From Coenobita brevimanus (Eukaryota; Arthropoda; Malacostraca; Decapoda; Coenobitidae): a DNA stretch of 64,000 bases. The position numbers and the translations under genes were made by a program. This document shows, one piece after another, positions 11,465 through 25,206 of this stretch. The notes under the pieces were generated by a model. That model was not told where the DNA came from. It made no database searches and worked only from the letters and a program-made list of their open reading frames with translations. The first letter of the stretch is position 1. The number at the start of each line of letters is the position of its first letter. The DNA lies in the NCBI GenBank assembly GCA_032717465.1, contig CM064690.1:11006593-11070592 (forward strand), given 5' to 3'.

Positions 11465-12346
11465 TCACATTCCTAGAAATCGCCTTACTTCCTTGACTGT
11501 GGTGGGAGGTCTCATCTTTGCGACCGATTCAGCATTCTTTGGATCAGGTTTGCTTCCTTCGGCAGAAATCTGATGACCTAGGAAGGTGACTTCTTTAAGG
11601 CCAAATTTGCATTTACTGAGATTTAGTTTCACTCCATTTTCAGTAATTAACTGGAAAAGCTGTCTCAGGCAGTCTAGTAAAGTTGGAAAGTCTGGAGCCC
11701 AAAGAATCAAATCGTCTAAGTATTTTCAAACCCACCCTTGCTGTAGGAGGGGTGCTAGTACTGAAGCCATTCTCCTGGAAAAGATCGCAGGGGAGCAATT
11801 AAGTCCGAATGGGAGACTCCGAATTTGGTATATTGTGATCCCGTCACTGAAGGTAGTAAGGTCACGACTTTCTTCATCTAACAGAATTTGGAAATATGCC
11901 TCTCGCATGTCAAGAGTGACATAATACAGATGTCTGGCTGCTTGTTCAACTAGCTCATCCAATCGTGGGAGGGAGTAGATGTCAGTCGCGAGGTGTTGAT
12001 TCACATGATGATAATCGCGACACATACTTTTGCTACCATCTGGCTTATTTACAAGTACAATAGGTGACAGCCAGGCTGCAGTAGATCATTCTATGATTTC
12101 TCTGTCCTCCATATCTTTTAGCATGTCCGCAATGATCTGATTTTCTTGTTTGGGATAGCAGTACATGGGTCCACAACTGGGCTGAGGATCAGCTCCTTTA
12201 ATATGAGTAGGAGGGCCACTGATGAGTCCTAACTCACTTTTGTTGAGAATGAAGAGAGGGTCATGCATAACGATTAACTGAGATAAGTCTTCTTGCTGGG
12301 GACTAGTGAGATGTTGCCAGTTTAGTTCTCCTATCAGTTCTTTCAA
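11465..12346 (-). pseudogene. gypsy reverse transcriptase
   Basis: RT motifs appear in order: PIVLVNKPDGSK, motif A VTLDMREAYFQI, motif B LPFGLNCSPAIFSRRM and motif C KYLDDLILWA (the DD at 11711-11716). They are followed by the thumb (NLSKCKFGLKEVTFLGH). Three in-frame TGA codons (12086-12088, 11726-11728 just before KYLDD, and 11465-11467) interrupt it. The catalytic Asp pair is intact. The domain order and spacing are those of Ty3/gypsy pol. Confidence 0.92.
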
Positions 12347-12657
12347 CCTCTGAACACTTTGTCTGATTTGATCATTTTCTGGGAGTAGGTCACTGTGAAT
12401 TTTAGCGACATTAACCCTACCAGAATGTGGATTATTAATTCTCTCGTACGATCTAATAATTGTGTCCTTACGAAATACCTTCTGCTTCTTAGTCGCCTAT
12501 TGAGAGGGAAGTAGATTGAATTTTCAGAACTGCCTTTGACTAAATACGGGTGACTGTTATGACTGACCCTAGGTTGAGAATAAATGATAAGGTTAGTGCC
12601 TGGGTCTTCTCTTACAGGGATGGGCATAAACTTAGACTGATATGGATCTACTTTCAT
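12347..12657 (-). pseudogene. gypsy pol segment upstream of RT
   Basis: A 104-codon frame beginning MKVDPYQSKFMPIPVREDPG lies in another phase than the RT frame, so a frameshift separates them near 12343. It represents the protease-RT connector. Its upstream continuation is cut by the LINE inserted at about 12664. Confidence 0.6.
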
Positions 12658-12663
12658 GGTGGT

Positions 12664-13495
12664 AAGAAGTAGGAAAGGTGCTGGGAGGAATGAAAAAAGT
12701 GTTTAGATGTCGTTCGCTTAGAATGGATGTAAAGAGAAGGCTGTATGAGGGTGTTGTGGTACCGACTGCATTATATGGGGCTGAAACATGGAATATGGGT
12801 GTAACAGAGAGGAAAAGATTGAATGTAATGGAGATGAGGTGTCTGAGGAGTATGTGTGGAGTGACGCGTATGGATCAAGTGCGAAATGATGAAGTGCGAA
12901 GGAGAACTGGAGTTGTTCGGGAGATGGCTGGCAGAGTTGAGCAGAGGGTGTTGCGATGGTTTGGGCATATGGAGAGAATGGATAATGAGCGATTGGTGAA
13001 AACGATAACTAGATCTGATGTGAGAGGTGTAAGGCTGAGAGGAAGACCACGAATATGATGGATGGACAGTGTGAAGAGAGCGCTGGATGCGAGAGGGATG
13101 TCTGTTGAGCAAGGAAGAGTGGCTGTGCGTGACAGAAATAAATGGAGAGAAATTGTGAATGAATAAGTGATGACGCAGCCCTGAGGGGATATTCTCCAGC
13201 ATTTGGTCTGATCAGCTATTTCAGGTCAGGTGCAGGTAAGGGGATGGGTCTGTTATGATGTGGCAGGGGTAAACCAGCTCTGCTGTCGGGCCCTGCTGCG
13301 GATGTCACTGATTGCATTGCACAGTTGACCCTTGTGCGGTGTGGTGCGGTGAGGATCTGTCTGCTCTCCCCTTTGGGGCTAAGATGCGAATGAATGTGTT
13401 TGAATGGATGAGTAAATGGGGAGTGTGTCGTCCTGTCTCGGCTACCTCCCTTTCCTTGGGGGAAACAGCCTAGGTATATAGATAGATAGATAGAA
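12664..13495 (+). mobile_element. RTE-B LINE copy 1 (5'-truncated) nested in gypsy
   Basis: Plus-strand LINE 3' end. Its frame 12678-13058 encodes the post-RT C-terminus (FRCRSLRMDVKRRLYEGVVV, LYGAETWNMGV, RWFGHMERMDNERLV). It is followed by a 3' UTR shared with 22466-23345 and the complement of 32645-32960, ending CAGCCTAGGTATATAGATAGATAGATAG. It lies between the gypsy protease and RT in opposite orientation to the host element. The target duplication is not clear; a short AGAAG is present on both sides. Confidence 0.88.
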
Positions 13496-13699
13496 GATTG
13501 ATATGTGAGAAGTGTTGGGATGGGTTGGAAGGTTCGACTGGGTCAGCCTTCACTCTTTCAACTTTGTTCCTTTGTTGGTGAATGTGATTTACAACATTAG
13601 GGGAGCCTCCCCATACCATGACTCTCCTTACTCCATCCCACGTGAGAGGAGCTTGACCTAGTACATTACAACCTAGGAGCAGATCAGTATTTATATAAG

Positions 13700-13960
13700 A
13701 ATTTGGCACTACCGGGACCATTGTTTATGGATCTTCTCATCTCCAACTCCGATTTCTGCCTGCAGCATTCTTAAAATTCTCAAAGGGGCGCCTGTGACTC
13801 CATGCAAATGAGATGGGTTTCACTGTGTATTTACTTCTCCCCCAATGCGCTTGACAGCTGATTCCTTAATTAGAGAGTACATACTCTCGGTATCAACTAT
13901 AGCTTCTACTATCTTGCCATTAATAACTACACTGATGGTGGGGGATGTATGACCACCGGT
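13700..13960 (-). pseudogene. gypsy aspartic protease remnant
   Basis: Read on the minus strand, a segment SPTISVVINGKIVEAIVDTE is followed by SMYSLIKESAV and then several stops. The retropepsin active site is normally D-T/S-G. Here the third codon is GAG (13886-13888), giving DTE, which would abolish activity. Position between the zinc knuckle and RT supports the assignment. The domain is short and has at least three stop codons. Confidence 0.65.
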
Positions 13961-14473
13961 TAGTCATAGCTTCTGGGGTGGATTTTGTTAATCTTTCGAT
14001 TTAGAGCCATTTTGTTCTGGCGGTTTATAGTTATGTCCAGGACATCCACAGTCTCCACGACAACATCAGGGTCTGCGGCAGTCAAAACAATGTCTGGGAG
14101 GAGGTTTCCACTAACACTCTTGAAGACTATGTGATGAAGATAAACAATGGGCACAATATTTATCACTAGATGTTCTGGAGTTGCTAGGTTGCCCTTTATT
14201 CACTCACGCTAGGCTAGATTTGAGCTCACGGACCTGGCGTTTTTATTCTTCCACTTCGTCTTTCGCCCCAACTGGACTCGAGTGATCTGTTTGGTTCACC
14301 TAGGTGGACGACAACGGCCGATTCTCGAGTTTCCTTACCTTGATGTTATTCTCAACAGGCACTGCATTGACATGAAGGGTCTGACTCACTTCCAACAACT
14401 GACGTTCATGTTCAACTCTATTTAGGAACTTCTTTAATGGGTTCTCATGATCTAGGAATCCCTCAAGTTTTTC
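13961..14473 (-). pseudogene. gypsy gag C-terminal part with decayed zinc knuckle
   Basis: On the minus strand at about 14100-14030 a Cys-rich stretch reads HCFDCRRP, a stop, then CCRGDCGCPGHN. This resembles one or two damaged CCHC nucleocapsid knuckles. The sequence upstream to 14473 has no continuous frame. In the family, gag packages the RNA. Confidence 0.5.
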
Positions 14474-15085
14474 TCATGATGGGAGGGGTATGCCATACCA
14501 CAGCTTCCGTTTGATCAATTTGTCACAGTTAGGGAACTTTTTGTTAGGGAGTTTATGTTCTATCACCGCATGCTGGCAGATGAAACAGTGCGTGAAAGCC
14601 TGGGGTGACCCTATCCAATCATGACACATTGATTCTAAGTCCTGCCACGGTCGATCAATACTGATTTCAATGGCAAACTCTGTTCGAAGAAATTCCTTAA
14701 GTGCTAGCCATGAAACTACTCGATGCTTTGTCTGGTTGTAATGAATGAAAATGGCAAGTTCAGGGCTCACTCTACCTTTTGCAATCTGCATGCGCATCAC
14801 ATCATCAGAATCACATTGTTCAACTAACTCAAAAAACATTTTCAGACGTGCTGCTGCATTGATACCCTATAACTGGTGGAGTTCTAGAATTGGGATATCA
14901 CGAGGCTTTGTGAGGCTCCCTTTTGCTGTCATTGTTGGATGAGGGTTAGAAGGAAGATAGCAAGGATTCGTGAGGGAGAGTTGAGTTTCTGACTCGTCTA
15001 TTTCATTCACTACCCAAGATCTAGATGAAGGTTTCTCCTCCTCCTCCTCTTTAATTTTGAATTTCATACTATCTCGCCAGCTCAT
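14474..15085 (-). pseudogene. gypsy gag (matrix/capsid-like)
   Basis: Two frames in the same phase, 15085-14867 (starts MSWRDSMKFKIKEEEEEK) and 14839-14474 (starts MFFELVEQCDSDDV), are separated by one TAG. The second has the helical, Trp-rich pattern of retrotransposon gag proteins (VVSWLALKEFLRTEF, WQDLESMCHDWIG). Placement just downstream of the leader and upstream of the zinc knuckle supports gag. No protease or RT residues occur here. Confidence 0.65.
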
Positions 15086-15486
15086 GGTGTTAAGAGAGGA
15101 GAGGTTTACTTTTATTTCTACACTGTCTCACTCTGTTCTCCTTGATATGTGACCCTTAATTCCGTTAACAACTTATCTTCCACTTTACTCCTCCTTCCAC
15201 TAGACCAAACCACAAAATACATAAGTCGCACTTCCATGTCGATATTCATTCTACTATCAGTGAAGAATAACTTTGCTCGTCCTCCAGGAGATTTGAAGAT
15301 CATTAATTCTAGAAATATCACGAGATTAAGTGGGCCTCAAGTGTACTGTTACTGAGGGATTCTAACTCGATTCGTTAATTAACTGTAACAATATATAACC
15401 CACATCAATATCTTATCCACAACAATATCTTATCCCACAATATCTTACCCCACAACAATATCTTATCCCACTGCTTTAGCCACCAG
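15086..15486 (-). other. gypsy leader with putative primer binding site
   Basis: The non-coding leader between the 5' LTR and gag. Immediately after the LTR on the minus strand lies CTGGTGGCTAAAGC. A TGG start at this position is typical of a tRNA primer site, but I cannot name the tRNA. At 15408-15475 four diverged copies of a unit near CACAACAATATCTTATCC form a short tandem array. Confidence 0.5.
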
Positions 15487-15886
15487 TGTAATGCAAGAAA
15501 TTTGGCCACCAGTGTAACGCTCAGAAAGTTAGTCACCAGTGTAGCGCAAGAAATTTTCGTTATCAATAAAGGAAACCAGTGTAAAGCCCCCTTCACTCTT
15601 TCACGATTGTGATGACAGCTCAGCGACTTGAAATCACCCTGAAATCGTGCGATTTTTTACCCAATCTGATAACACTACGCACACACTGAGACGAATGACG
15701 ATGGTGTCCAGATGGCACTGGGAACCCCCTATGCCTGCATCCGGATGGGTACAAAATTGAAAAATAACAGTCATTTCCGGTTCCTGACTACACACCGACA
15801 GTGTATGGATAAGAACGATTGCATCAAGACAATAGGACGACGACACTGTGATTATGGGACGACCATCAGTGGAAGCCCCGGCACAA

Positions 15887-15922
15887 TATAAAAAGCCCCA
15901 CATGCCCCTCCTTGAATCAGAT
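15887..15922 (+). promoter_or_regulatory. candidate TATA box and initiator inside the 814-bp element
   Basis: TATAAAAAG at 15887-15895 is followed by TCAGAT at 15917-15922, placing the initiator A about 32 bp downstream of the first TATA base. This is the canonical arthropod TATA-Inr spacing. It faces the small frame at 15967. Sequence-only evidence. Confidence 0.4.
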
Positions 15923-15966
15923 CAGCTGTGACCACCATACTAGCAAGAGTCCCTGCGCCAGCCATC

Positions 15967-16215
15967 ATGACAATCTATAGCCATGGTGACACCGACAGAC
16001 ACGCATGTTACGGTCAGGGCACGCGTGCACTAGACTGTGAACTTCAAGGAGTCACACGCCACACATTTTATGGCTGTGTGCGCCTATGCCAATTGTATAT
16101 ACGCTGTTGCCACATCTCGTTAACGGTTTTTTTCCCGGCGATGAAACCACGATTTATCAGGACTGCAAATGGACTGTATCAGATGATACCCGATTGTACC
16201 CCGACTGCTTTCTGA
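15967..16215 (+). CDS. unknown small ORF in the 814-bp element
   Basis: An 82-codon frame from the ATG at 15967, starting MTIYSHGDTDRHACYGQG, lies 48 bp downstream of a possible initiator. It is cysteine-rich in the middle (ACYGQG ... DCELQG ... GCVRLCQLYIRCC). I recognise no family. It could be the start of a captured exon, the 5' end of a lost transposase, or chance. Confidence 0.25.
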   Translation: MTIYSHGDTDRHACYGQGTRALDCELQGVTRHTFYGCVRLCQLYIRCCHISLTVFFPAMKPRFIRTANGLYQMIPDCTPTAF

Positions 16216-17394
16216 TGGATTTGACAATCGGCTAGGTCCACGATTATTTTATGCAAGCATTAAAAAATCCTGAAGTTCCAGGACTCCATGGCGATGTGCT
16301 AGACAGCGTTGCGATGCCAAACGATCACTACCTGACCGCAGCACGATCCCTAATCGCGCTGCGGTCGGTTAAAAGATCATGTAGGTGTGAAGGTGGCTTA
16401 ATGAAGGGAATAGTAGATGCCACCACTATTGCCACCAGTGTACTGACGGAAAATTTTAGTCATCAATAAATGACACCAGCATAATGCTGGGAATTTTAGA
16501 GATTATGGAAAATGGGTAGCGTGATTTTATTAATGGGTTTATGGGAAATGTGGTAGTATGAAACTTTTGGAGGGTGCGTGACCCATTAGATATTAAGCAC
16601 AATTTGGGGGCCATTCAATCTCGTCTGTACCATACCACTCCTTAGAGGATAGCAAAGTTCAAACTCGTAATGACTTAACCTAAGTTTTACTAGGCATTAA
16701 GAACTGAGACAATTACTCCTCGAACTGTGAACGAACAAAGCAGACTAAATATATAATCAGGGTCTGTAACTCCAGAATTATGAAACTTTACAACCTAAAT
16801 TAATACTCAAAGAATACTGATACACCTGGGTATACTGATCCTGTGGTCACAGTTGGACACTTGGGAAGAATAAAAGAATACTGATACATATGAATATATT
16901 AATCCCGTGGTCACAGATGGACTCTCGGGAAGATTCAAAGAATTCTGATACACCTACACCTGGATGTATTAATCCCGTGGTCATAGTTGGACTCTCGGGA
17001 AGATTCAAAGAATTCCACTAAGATATTCACTTAAGACCAAACTCGTGTAACTCACGAATCATATGCAATAAAGTTACAGTAAATATATGAATAAACAAAT
17101 GTACTCTATGAAAATGGAACAGACTATAAATTCGTTACTTAGGCTACATGAACTATTAAAAAATGGGGTGAGGTGATTTAGTGTGATGTGGCTTGCATGG
17201 ACGATCTGCAATGATGCAGAGAAGCGCCGGTCTCGTTATTCAGCAGAAGAGGGATCAGGGGAAGATATGACCAATTTAACTCACAAACGTATAGATGACT
17301 TATTACACGAGGGATAATAAAAAGGGGGGGGGGAGGATGAGAGTTCGACATTAACCTGCAATGATGGAGAGAAGCGCCGGTCTTGTTGCTTGGC

Positions 17395-17776
<382 letters not shown>

Positions 17777-19279
17777 CTTGGCATGGTTTTCCCTGCCTTT
17801 TATAAGCAGCAAGACAGTATTCAGGAATCAGCTAAAACTTTAAATGATTACTTTGTCATATTTTGTTTCTACTAGATTTCCAAAGGGTACGGGATATACG
17901 TTTGCACTCAACATACGTAGATAAATGACTTACGATGTTTAAAATTTTTGTACTAAGTATAAAGGATCTTTAATCATAACGAAGCCAAATCAATTAGGAA
18001 TCAGAACAGTTTTATTACCCATGCGAGCTTCCTATGCCTACGTGACTGTAAACACGACTCAGTAACATGAATTTCGCACTTCACTAATGATTACCTTCAA
18101 CAATCTTACTTCAGACCTTCTCAATTCACCACTGCATAGTTCAAAAAGGGAATATTATTAACTTCGTTTTATAAATCTCTAGATCAGAATACGAAGAAAG
18201 ACATTCGCGATTTTTAATTTCTACTAAACTTCCGCTGTTATACTTCTTAAAATAACGGCTATTTCACTATGTATAAACAATCATATTCACATCAGTACTT
18301 GATTTAGTACTATCAATATCAGAATCATGCTCATATTATCCATATCAATTAAGATATTAATTTAAATCATTAACCGTACAGACAATATTTATAATATTAC
18401 CTAAGATTACACTTACAATACTAGCTTAAACTAATACCTAAAATTATGGCACTACAGACACTAGGCGAAAAGTGGATTGTTGGGTGTCCTACGTTGTGGT
18501 GAGACTGTGACTTTTATTACTGTAACACACAACATCGTCAGCAATGACTTTGGAAACCCAGTGATTTGGTCTTTTGAGCCCAACAGACTTTTCAGAATAT
18601 TGTGTAAGAGTTTCATAACTATCTGTCTATCTATCTATCTATTGCCAAACGCCTTAATCCCATAAGGGGTGACCACAAACAAATCGCCTCCATGTCATCC
18701 TGTCCCCCGTCATTTCATTGCCCTGCTCCCAGCTCACACTCCCCTCTCTCATATACCTCTCCACTCCATCCCTCCCTATCATCCTTGGCCTCCACCCCTC
18801 CACCTACTCACATACACTCTCTTCGTCAGTCTCTCATTCTCCATCCTCTCCACATGGCCAAACCATCTCAGTGTGTTTCTCCAAACGCTTCCTATCTCAT
18901 CCACATCCGCACCATAATGCTCCTTCACTTCCTCATTTGTCAGTCTGTCTCTCCATGTGACTCCACATGCTGCTCCCAAGTAACTCATTTCCACTGCTCT
19001 CACTCTTGACTTCTGTCCCTCCAACAAGGTCAAAGCTCACTTCCCTGTTTCTTATCACTGCTTTCAAGGAACCAGCAACTTTTCTTCCTTGTTGTACCCT
19101 TTCAAGCACTTCACCCTCTAAACTTCTGTCCTTACTCATCACACTACCAACTCACATTTTCCATTTCCTCCTCGTCCAACTTCACTGTACATTCACTGAC
19201 TTCACTTCTCTCGAATACCATAATTTTACTTTTCCCTACGTTCACCTTTAGATTCCGTGTCTTACACACTCTCCCAGAC

Positions 19280-19672
19280 TCATCCACCAAGCCTTGCAGC
19301 TCCACTTCTGTCTTCACTTAACAACACAGTATCATCTGCCAACAACAGTACAGGGAGTTTCCAAACACTGCCCTCTCTCAATAGGGCCACTCCAACATCC
19401 ACTGCCCTGCCCTGTATCTCTTGTATTACCCCGTCCATATACAGAATGAACAACCATGGACACATGAAACCTCCTTGTTTCAATCCAACCTTCAAATAGA
19501 AAAATTCACTCAGTTCACTATCCACACGCACTGCAACCTTAGCGCTCTCATACATACTTTTCACGGCCTTCAACAACTTCCCATCTACTCCATATATTCT
19601 TAATACTTTCCACAATCCTTGTCTATCCACCCTGTCATATGCTTTCTCCAAATCCATGAAGGCTGCATACAA
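19280..19672 (-). pseudogene. RTE-A reverse transcriptase core (copy 2)
   Basis: A 130-codon open segment with RT motif A (FMDLEKAYDRVD), motif B (GLKQGGFMCPWLF) and motif C (LLADDTVLLSED). The usual motif B reads GLKQGCVMSPWLF in copy E, so several substitutions have accumulated. The catalytic Asp pair of motif C is intact. Frames upstream and downstream are shifted. Confidence 0.88.
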
Positions 19673-20637
19673 CTACTTTCCCTTCTCTAGAAACTTTTTC
19701 ACTAAAGATCTAAGAATGGATATCTGATCTACACAACCTCTTCCTTTCCCTACTCCAACTAATTCCTATGTTATTTCTCTAACTCTGTCAATAAGTATCC
19801 TACCATATACTTTTCCTATTACACTAAGAAGACGAATGCTACTGTGATTACCACACACTTCTTTTTCCCCTTTTCTTTTGCACAGGGGAGTAATTTTACC
19901 TGACTTCCAATCCTCCGGGACTCTACCTTCCACCCAGGCCAATCTGCACATCTTCCAGATCCATTCTACTACTATTTCTCTCTAGTGCTTCAGCATTTCA
20001 CCACACACTCCATCAATTCTTGGGGCTTTTCTCATTTTAACTTTCTTCATTGCTTCCACAACTTCCATCTTACTGACTTCTTCCTCTCTTCTCAAATCCC
20101 TCCTTCTCTCAACCATTCCCCAGCCACTTATACTGGCAATACTTTCATTCTTTGTGTTCAACAATTTCTTAAAGTGTTCTCTCCATCTGCTCACTTTTTT
20201 CCCTTCTCCACTAGTAATCTACCATTTTTATCTTTCACTCCCCATCTAACGTCTTTGGCACCCTGTCTAACTCTCTTTTCCTCTTTCCAGAACATTTTCT
20301 TACATTCTCTCCCCTTTAAACTCAAGTTCCTTCCATATTCCTCATCTACTCTATTCTTACTCACTTCTTACTCTCTCTTACTAATCTTTTCACCTCTCTC
20401 TTCCTTTCTTCATATAACTCTCTCTTCCATCTCTGAATTTCTTCCACCCCCTTGTTTCTCAACCACTCACTATATGCATTCTTCTTTTGTGCCACAGCCA
20501 GTCGCACCTCCTCATACCACCATGCTGTTCCTTGCACCCCCTTTCGTCTTCTCTTCACCCCACACACCACCTCACATGCTGAACAGATTTCTTCTGTGAA
20601 TATCTTTCACACACCTTACACATCCCCCATCTGCTCC

Positions 20638-20680
20638 AATCCATGTTTCTATCTATCTATCTATAGCCCGACGAATCCAT
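20638..20680 (-). mobile_element. 29-bp ultra-truncated LINE 3' end with 7-bp target duplication
   Basis: AATCCAT (20638-20644 and 20674-20680) flanks a 29-bp insert consisting only of CTAT units and AGCCCGACG, the last bases of an RTE-A-type 3' end. RTE-A copy 1 lacks the insert at the same point (about 6357-6370). Confidence 0.75.
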
Positions 20681-20908
20681 ATTTACTCAATCGTTTCTCC
20701 ACTTTGCTCTTGTATTCTGCCTTTTTTTCCATCCTCTTGTAACCTTTCCACCCTCCTTGCGTGAACTACTTCCGCCTGTCCTTCCCTTCTATTTCTCCAT
20801 TTCATTTGGACTTTGATTCTGACCGCCACCAAGTAGTGGTCAGAAAGTCCACTCCCCCAACCTTTACATACTCTTGCATCCTTTACACACCTTCTGATTC
20901 TTTCATCC

Positions 20909-21202
20909 CTACACACATACATAATCAGTCATTCCCTTCCGTTCATTCAGTTCACCACTCACCCTTCTCATCACTCGCCATGTATACTTGTGGATCATTT
21001 TGTGCCTGAAGAGGGTATTAATTATCACCAACCCCCTCCTGGCACAAATGTCCACTAAAGCACTGTCATTCTCATCCATCTCTGCATGCACACCCCACTC
21101 ACCAACTACTCCATCCACCTTCACATTCCCTACTTTTCCATTCGTATCTCCAATCAAAAACACTCTCTCATTCCGTTCAAACTTTTCCATGCACGCTTCC
21201 AC
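20909..21202 (-). pseudogene. RTE-A endonuclease fragment (copy 2)
   Basis: A 97-codon frame starting MEACMEKFERNERVFLIGDT and containing GDTNGKVGN, the metal- and DNA-contacting GD-N motif of APE-type endonucleases. It continues with DICARRGLVIINTLFRHK, where the family has the N-T-F region. The following frame at 20683-20922 carries LSDHYLVAVR, the catalytic SDH motif. Confidence 0.85.
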
Positions 21203-21539
21203 ATATGTTCAGAACTCTTCTCTCACTCTGCTTGCACGATCTTGCGTTGGCGCATACACTCATACAGTTGCCCACATTTGTAGTCCAACTTTCAGTGTTT
21301 CCCACACAATCCTTGAGCCAACTCATCCATACTCTCTTATATTCTCCTTCCATCCGTTACAACAATACGCACTTCTTCTTTTGCCCTCTCATTCTCACCG
21401 ACTCCAGCCCATATACCCCATCCATACTCCCCTTCTCTCACACTCACTTCACCATTTAGTTTCAGTTAATCCACATACATTACTCTTCTCTCCAGTAAGA
21501 TTATTTCCTTCACTGCAAGGATATGTTTTATGTTAAATT

Positions 21540-22148
21540 CTTCTACTCATATGCGAATTTGATTTTATCAACCATTTCAGTACGAAGAGGTAGTTTTCAC
21601 ATCAATCAACTTACCAACAGATGATTTTATTGATTTAAAGGTGGACCTATGGATGTGAAGAGGCTAACAGAACCTAAGTCGCCTTAGGATAACAAGAACA
21701 AAATTTAAAATACCTGCTCGGACTGAAGGGATCAGGAGAGACTTTTTGACCTATAGTCGTTTTGATGCAGCCTTAATAAAGTCGTCATTTTGAGAAGCCT
21801 GTAGTAAACTGCACCAAGTCGTCTGTTCTGTAGACAAAAGAACATTGAGAGACATCGTCGTGTTGAAAGAATTAAGGATCCTTGTTGGTGGACTTGCTGT
21901 CCACCAACAAGGATCCTTAACCTGAGGTAGAATGATGAGAATAATGATCAGAATGTAAATATTTGAGTTCCAGCACAGAATAGCACATATACACTCTCCA
22001 CTCAGTACTGCACAAATTTCTCTGTTGGGACTATGGTAAACCGGCATATGTATGTTTGAAGCCCTTAACTATATTACTGATTTAGTAACGTTTTTGTGTT
22101 TGAGGGAGGGGGAGAAGAAGAGACAGACAGTCAAAACAGAAATTCAGG
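21540..22148. other. anonymous DNA with a 24-bp inverted repeat
   Basis: No gene is recognised. Around 21878-21921, TTAAGGATCCTTGTTGGTGG is followed, after a GACTTGCTGT spacer, by its complement CCACCAACAAGGATCCTTAA, a perfect hairpin. The remainder is unassigned. Confidence 0.6.
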
Positions 22149-22149
22149 A

Positions 22150-22455
22150 GCGTGTATTGTTGATGTGGATATACTGAAAAGTGTATGGCTGTATGGAAGA
22201 AAGGACGAGACTCTTTCCCACCGACTAGGAAAATGTTTGTGAGGTGAAGGAGGAGAGGGAAACCGAGGACAAGGTGAAAGGACGGGGTGCAGAGTATATG
22301 AGCGTGAGTAACGGGAGTTGGAGGAAGGCAGCCTGATGGCAGAGAGCAGAGCGACATGGAAGACATTTTCTAGCCATCACCCCTTCCGGGATAAGGGAGG
22401 CTTGCTATGAATATGTCTATCTATCTATCTATAGATAGATAGATAAATAGATAGA
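22150..22455 (+). mobile_element. RTE-A-like LINE 3' end with bidirectional CTAT/ATAG tail
   Basis: The diverged 3' terminal part of an RTE-A relative in plus orientation (the stretch before 22375 corresponds to the post-RT C-terminus, and 22376-22412 to the ...CCACCCC...GGGATAAGG end). A tail at 22413-22455 runs (CTAT)4 and then (AGAT)n, forming a perfect inverted tetranucleotide repeat. An RTE-B copy starts immediately afterwards. Confidence 0.65.
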
Positions 22456-22465
22456 TATGTATATG

Positions 22466-24610
<2,145 letters not shown>

Positions 24611-24618
24611 GATTAACG

Positions 24619-24680
<62 letters not shown>

Positions 24681-24695
24681 CTGTCTATCTATCTA

Positions 24696-24778
<83 letters not shown>

Positions 24779-24781
24779 CTG

Positions 24782-24874
<93 letters not shown>

Positions 24875-24876
24875 GT
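24619..24876. repeat. compound (TA)n/(CTAT)n microsatellite
   Basis: Three TA blocks are separated by two copies of ACACATATCTGTCTATCTAT followed by CTAT units (24673-24700 and 24771-24812). The duplicated separator indicates unequal exchange or slippage of a unit of about 100 bp. Confidence 0.95.
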
Positions 24877-25206
24877 AGTGTTAGTCAAGAAAAACTATTA
24901 AACTATTAAAAAGAATCGAGAGCAAAAGCATTTTCTTTATTCTGCATCAAGCTACAGGAAGTACGTTGCAAAAGGAAGAGAATCTTTGCTAGGTTAAGAT
25001 GAATGAACTGTGGTACCTTATCATATTGAAGGGGTAAAGAACAGTAAGCATGTGGTCCTTGACTTCCTAGACACTCATCCATTTACAGTGCATGGACAAT
25101 ATTCAGGGTATTGATAAATTTAAAAAACAAACTAGAGGCCCTTTCCCAAGATGGGAATCACACCAGCCGCGATCCGATACTTATCGAGGGCGTCTCGGAA
25201 TATGAC
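24877..25206. other. anonymous DNA
   Basis: Unassigned sequence between the compound microsatellite and the tandem repeat. It has no open frame of note. Confidence 0.5.

Larger units (their letters stand above)
15585..16398. mobile_element. 814-bp TAA-flanked DNA transposon (PIF/Harbinger-like)
   Basis: An insertion in the 5' LTR. The other LTR (7173-7190) shows the empty site with a single TAA; here TAA flanks both sides (15582-15584 and 16399-16401). Ends are AGCCCCCTTCAC and, inverted, AGCCACCTTCAC (11 of 12). Three-base TWA targets are typical of PIF/Harbinger, so that superfamily is the best guess. No transposase motif is visible. Near the right end, GACCGCAGC (16334-16342) pairs with GCTGCGGTC (16358-16366). 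Confidence 0.78.
18619..21535 (-). mobile_element. RTE-A LINE copy 2 (nearly full length, decayed)
   Basis: Minus-strand RTE-type LINE. Its 3' end has (TAGA)5 and the family end at 18619-18660. It carries the C-terminal region (18779-19033), RT (19280-19672 and around), linker (19766-20570) and APE-type endonuclease (20683-21500; VNETK-like start, FLIGDTNGKVGN and a catalytic SDH near 20850). A deletion of about 75 bp near 19032 and many frameshifts inactivate it. A 29-bp insertion of another LINE tail lies at 20645-20673. Confidence 0.9.

Noticed and set aside
10247..12346. Readthrough or recoding of TGA in gypsy pol
   Set aside because: Additional TAG/TAA stops in gag and protease, frameshifts at 12343 and near 10000, and mutated catalytic residues show the element is simply dead.
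12771..13202. Pro/Ser/His-rich minus-strand frames such as 12771-13202, 22429-23073, 32928-33356 (plus) and 35268-35642 (plus)
   Set aside because: These are antisense shadows of RTE-B coding sequence; the other strand encodes RT, endonuclease or C-terminal motifs.
15585..16398. Integrated viral fragment
   Set aside because: A TATA-Inr promoter and Cys-rich frame suggested it, but inverted ends with a TAA target duplication identify a DNA transposon, and no viral motif is recognisable.
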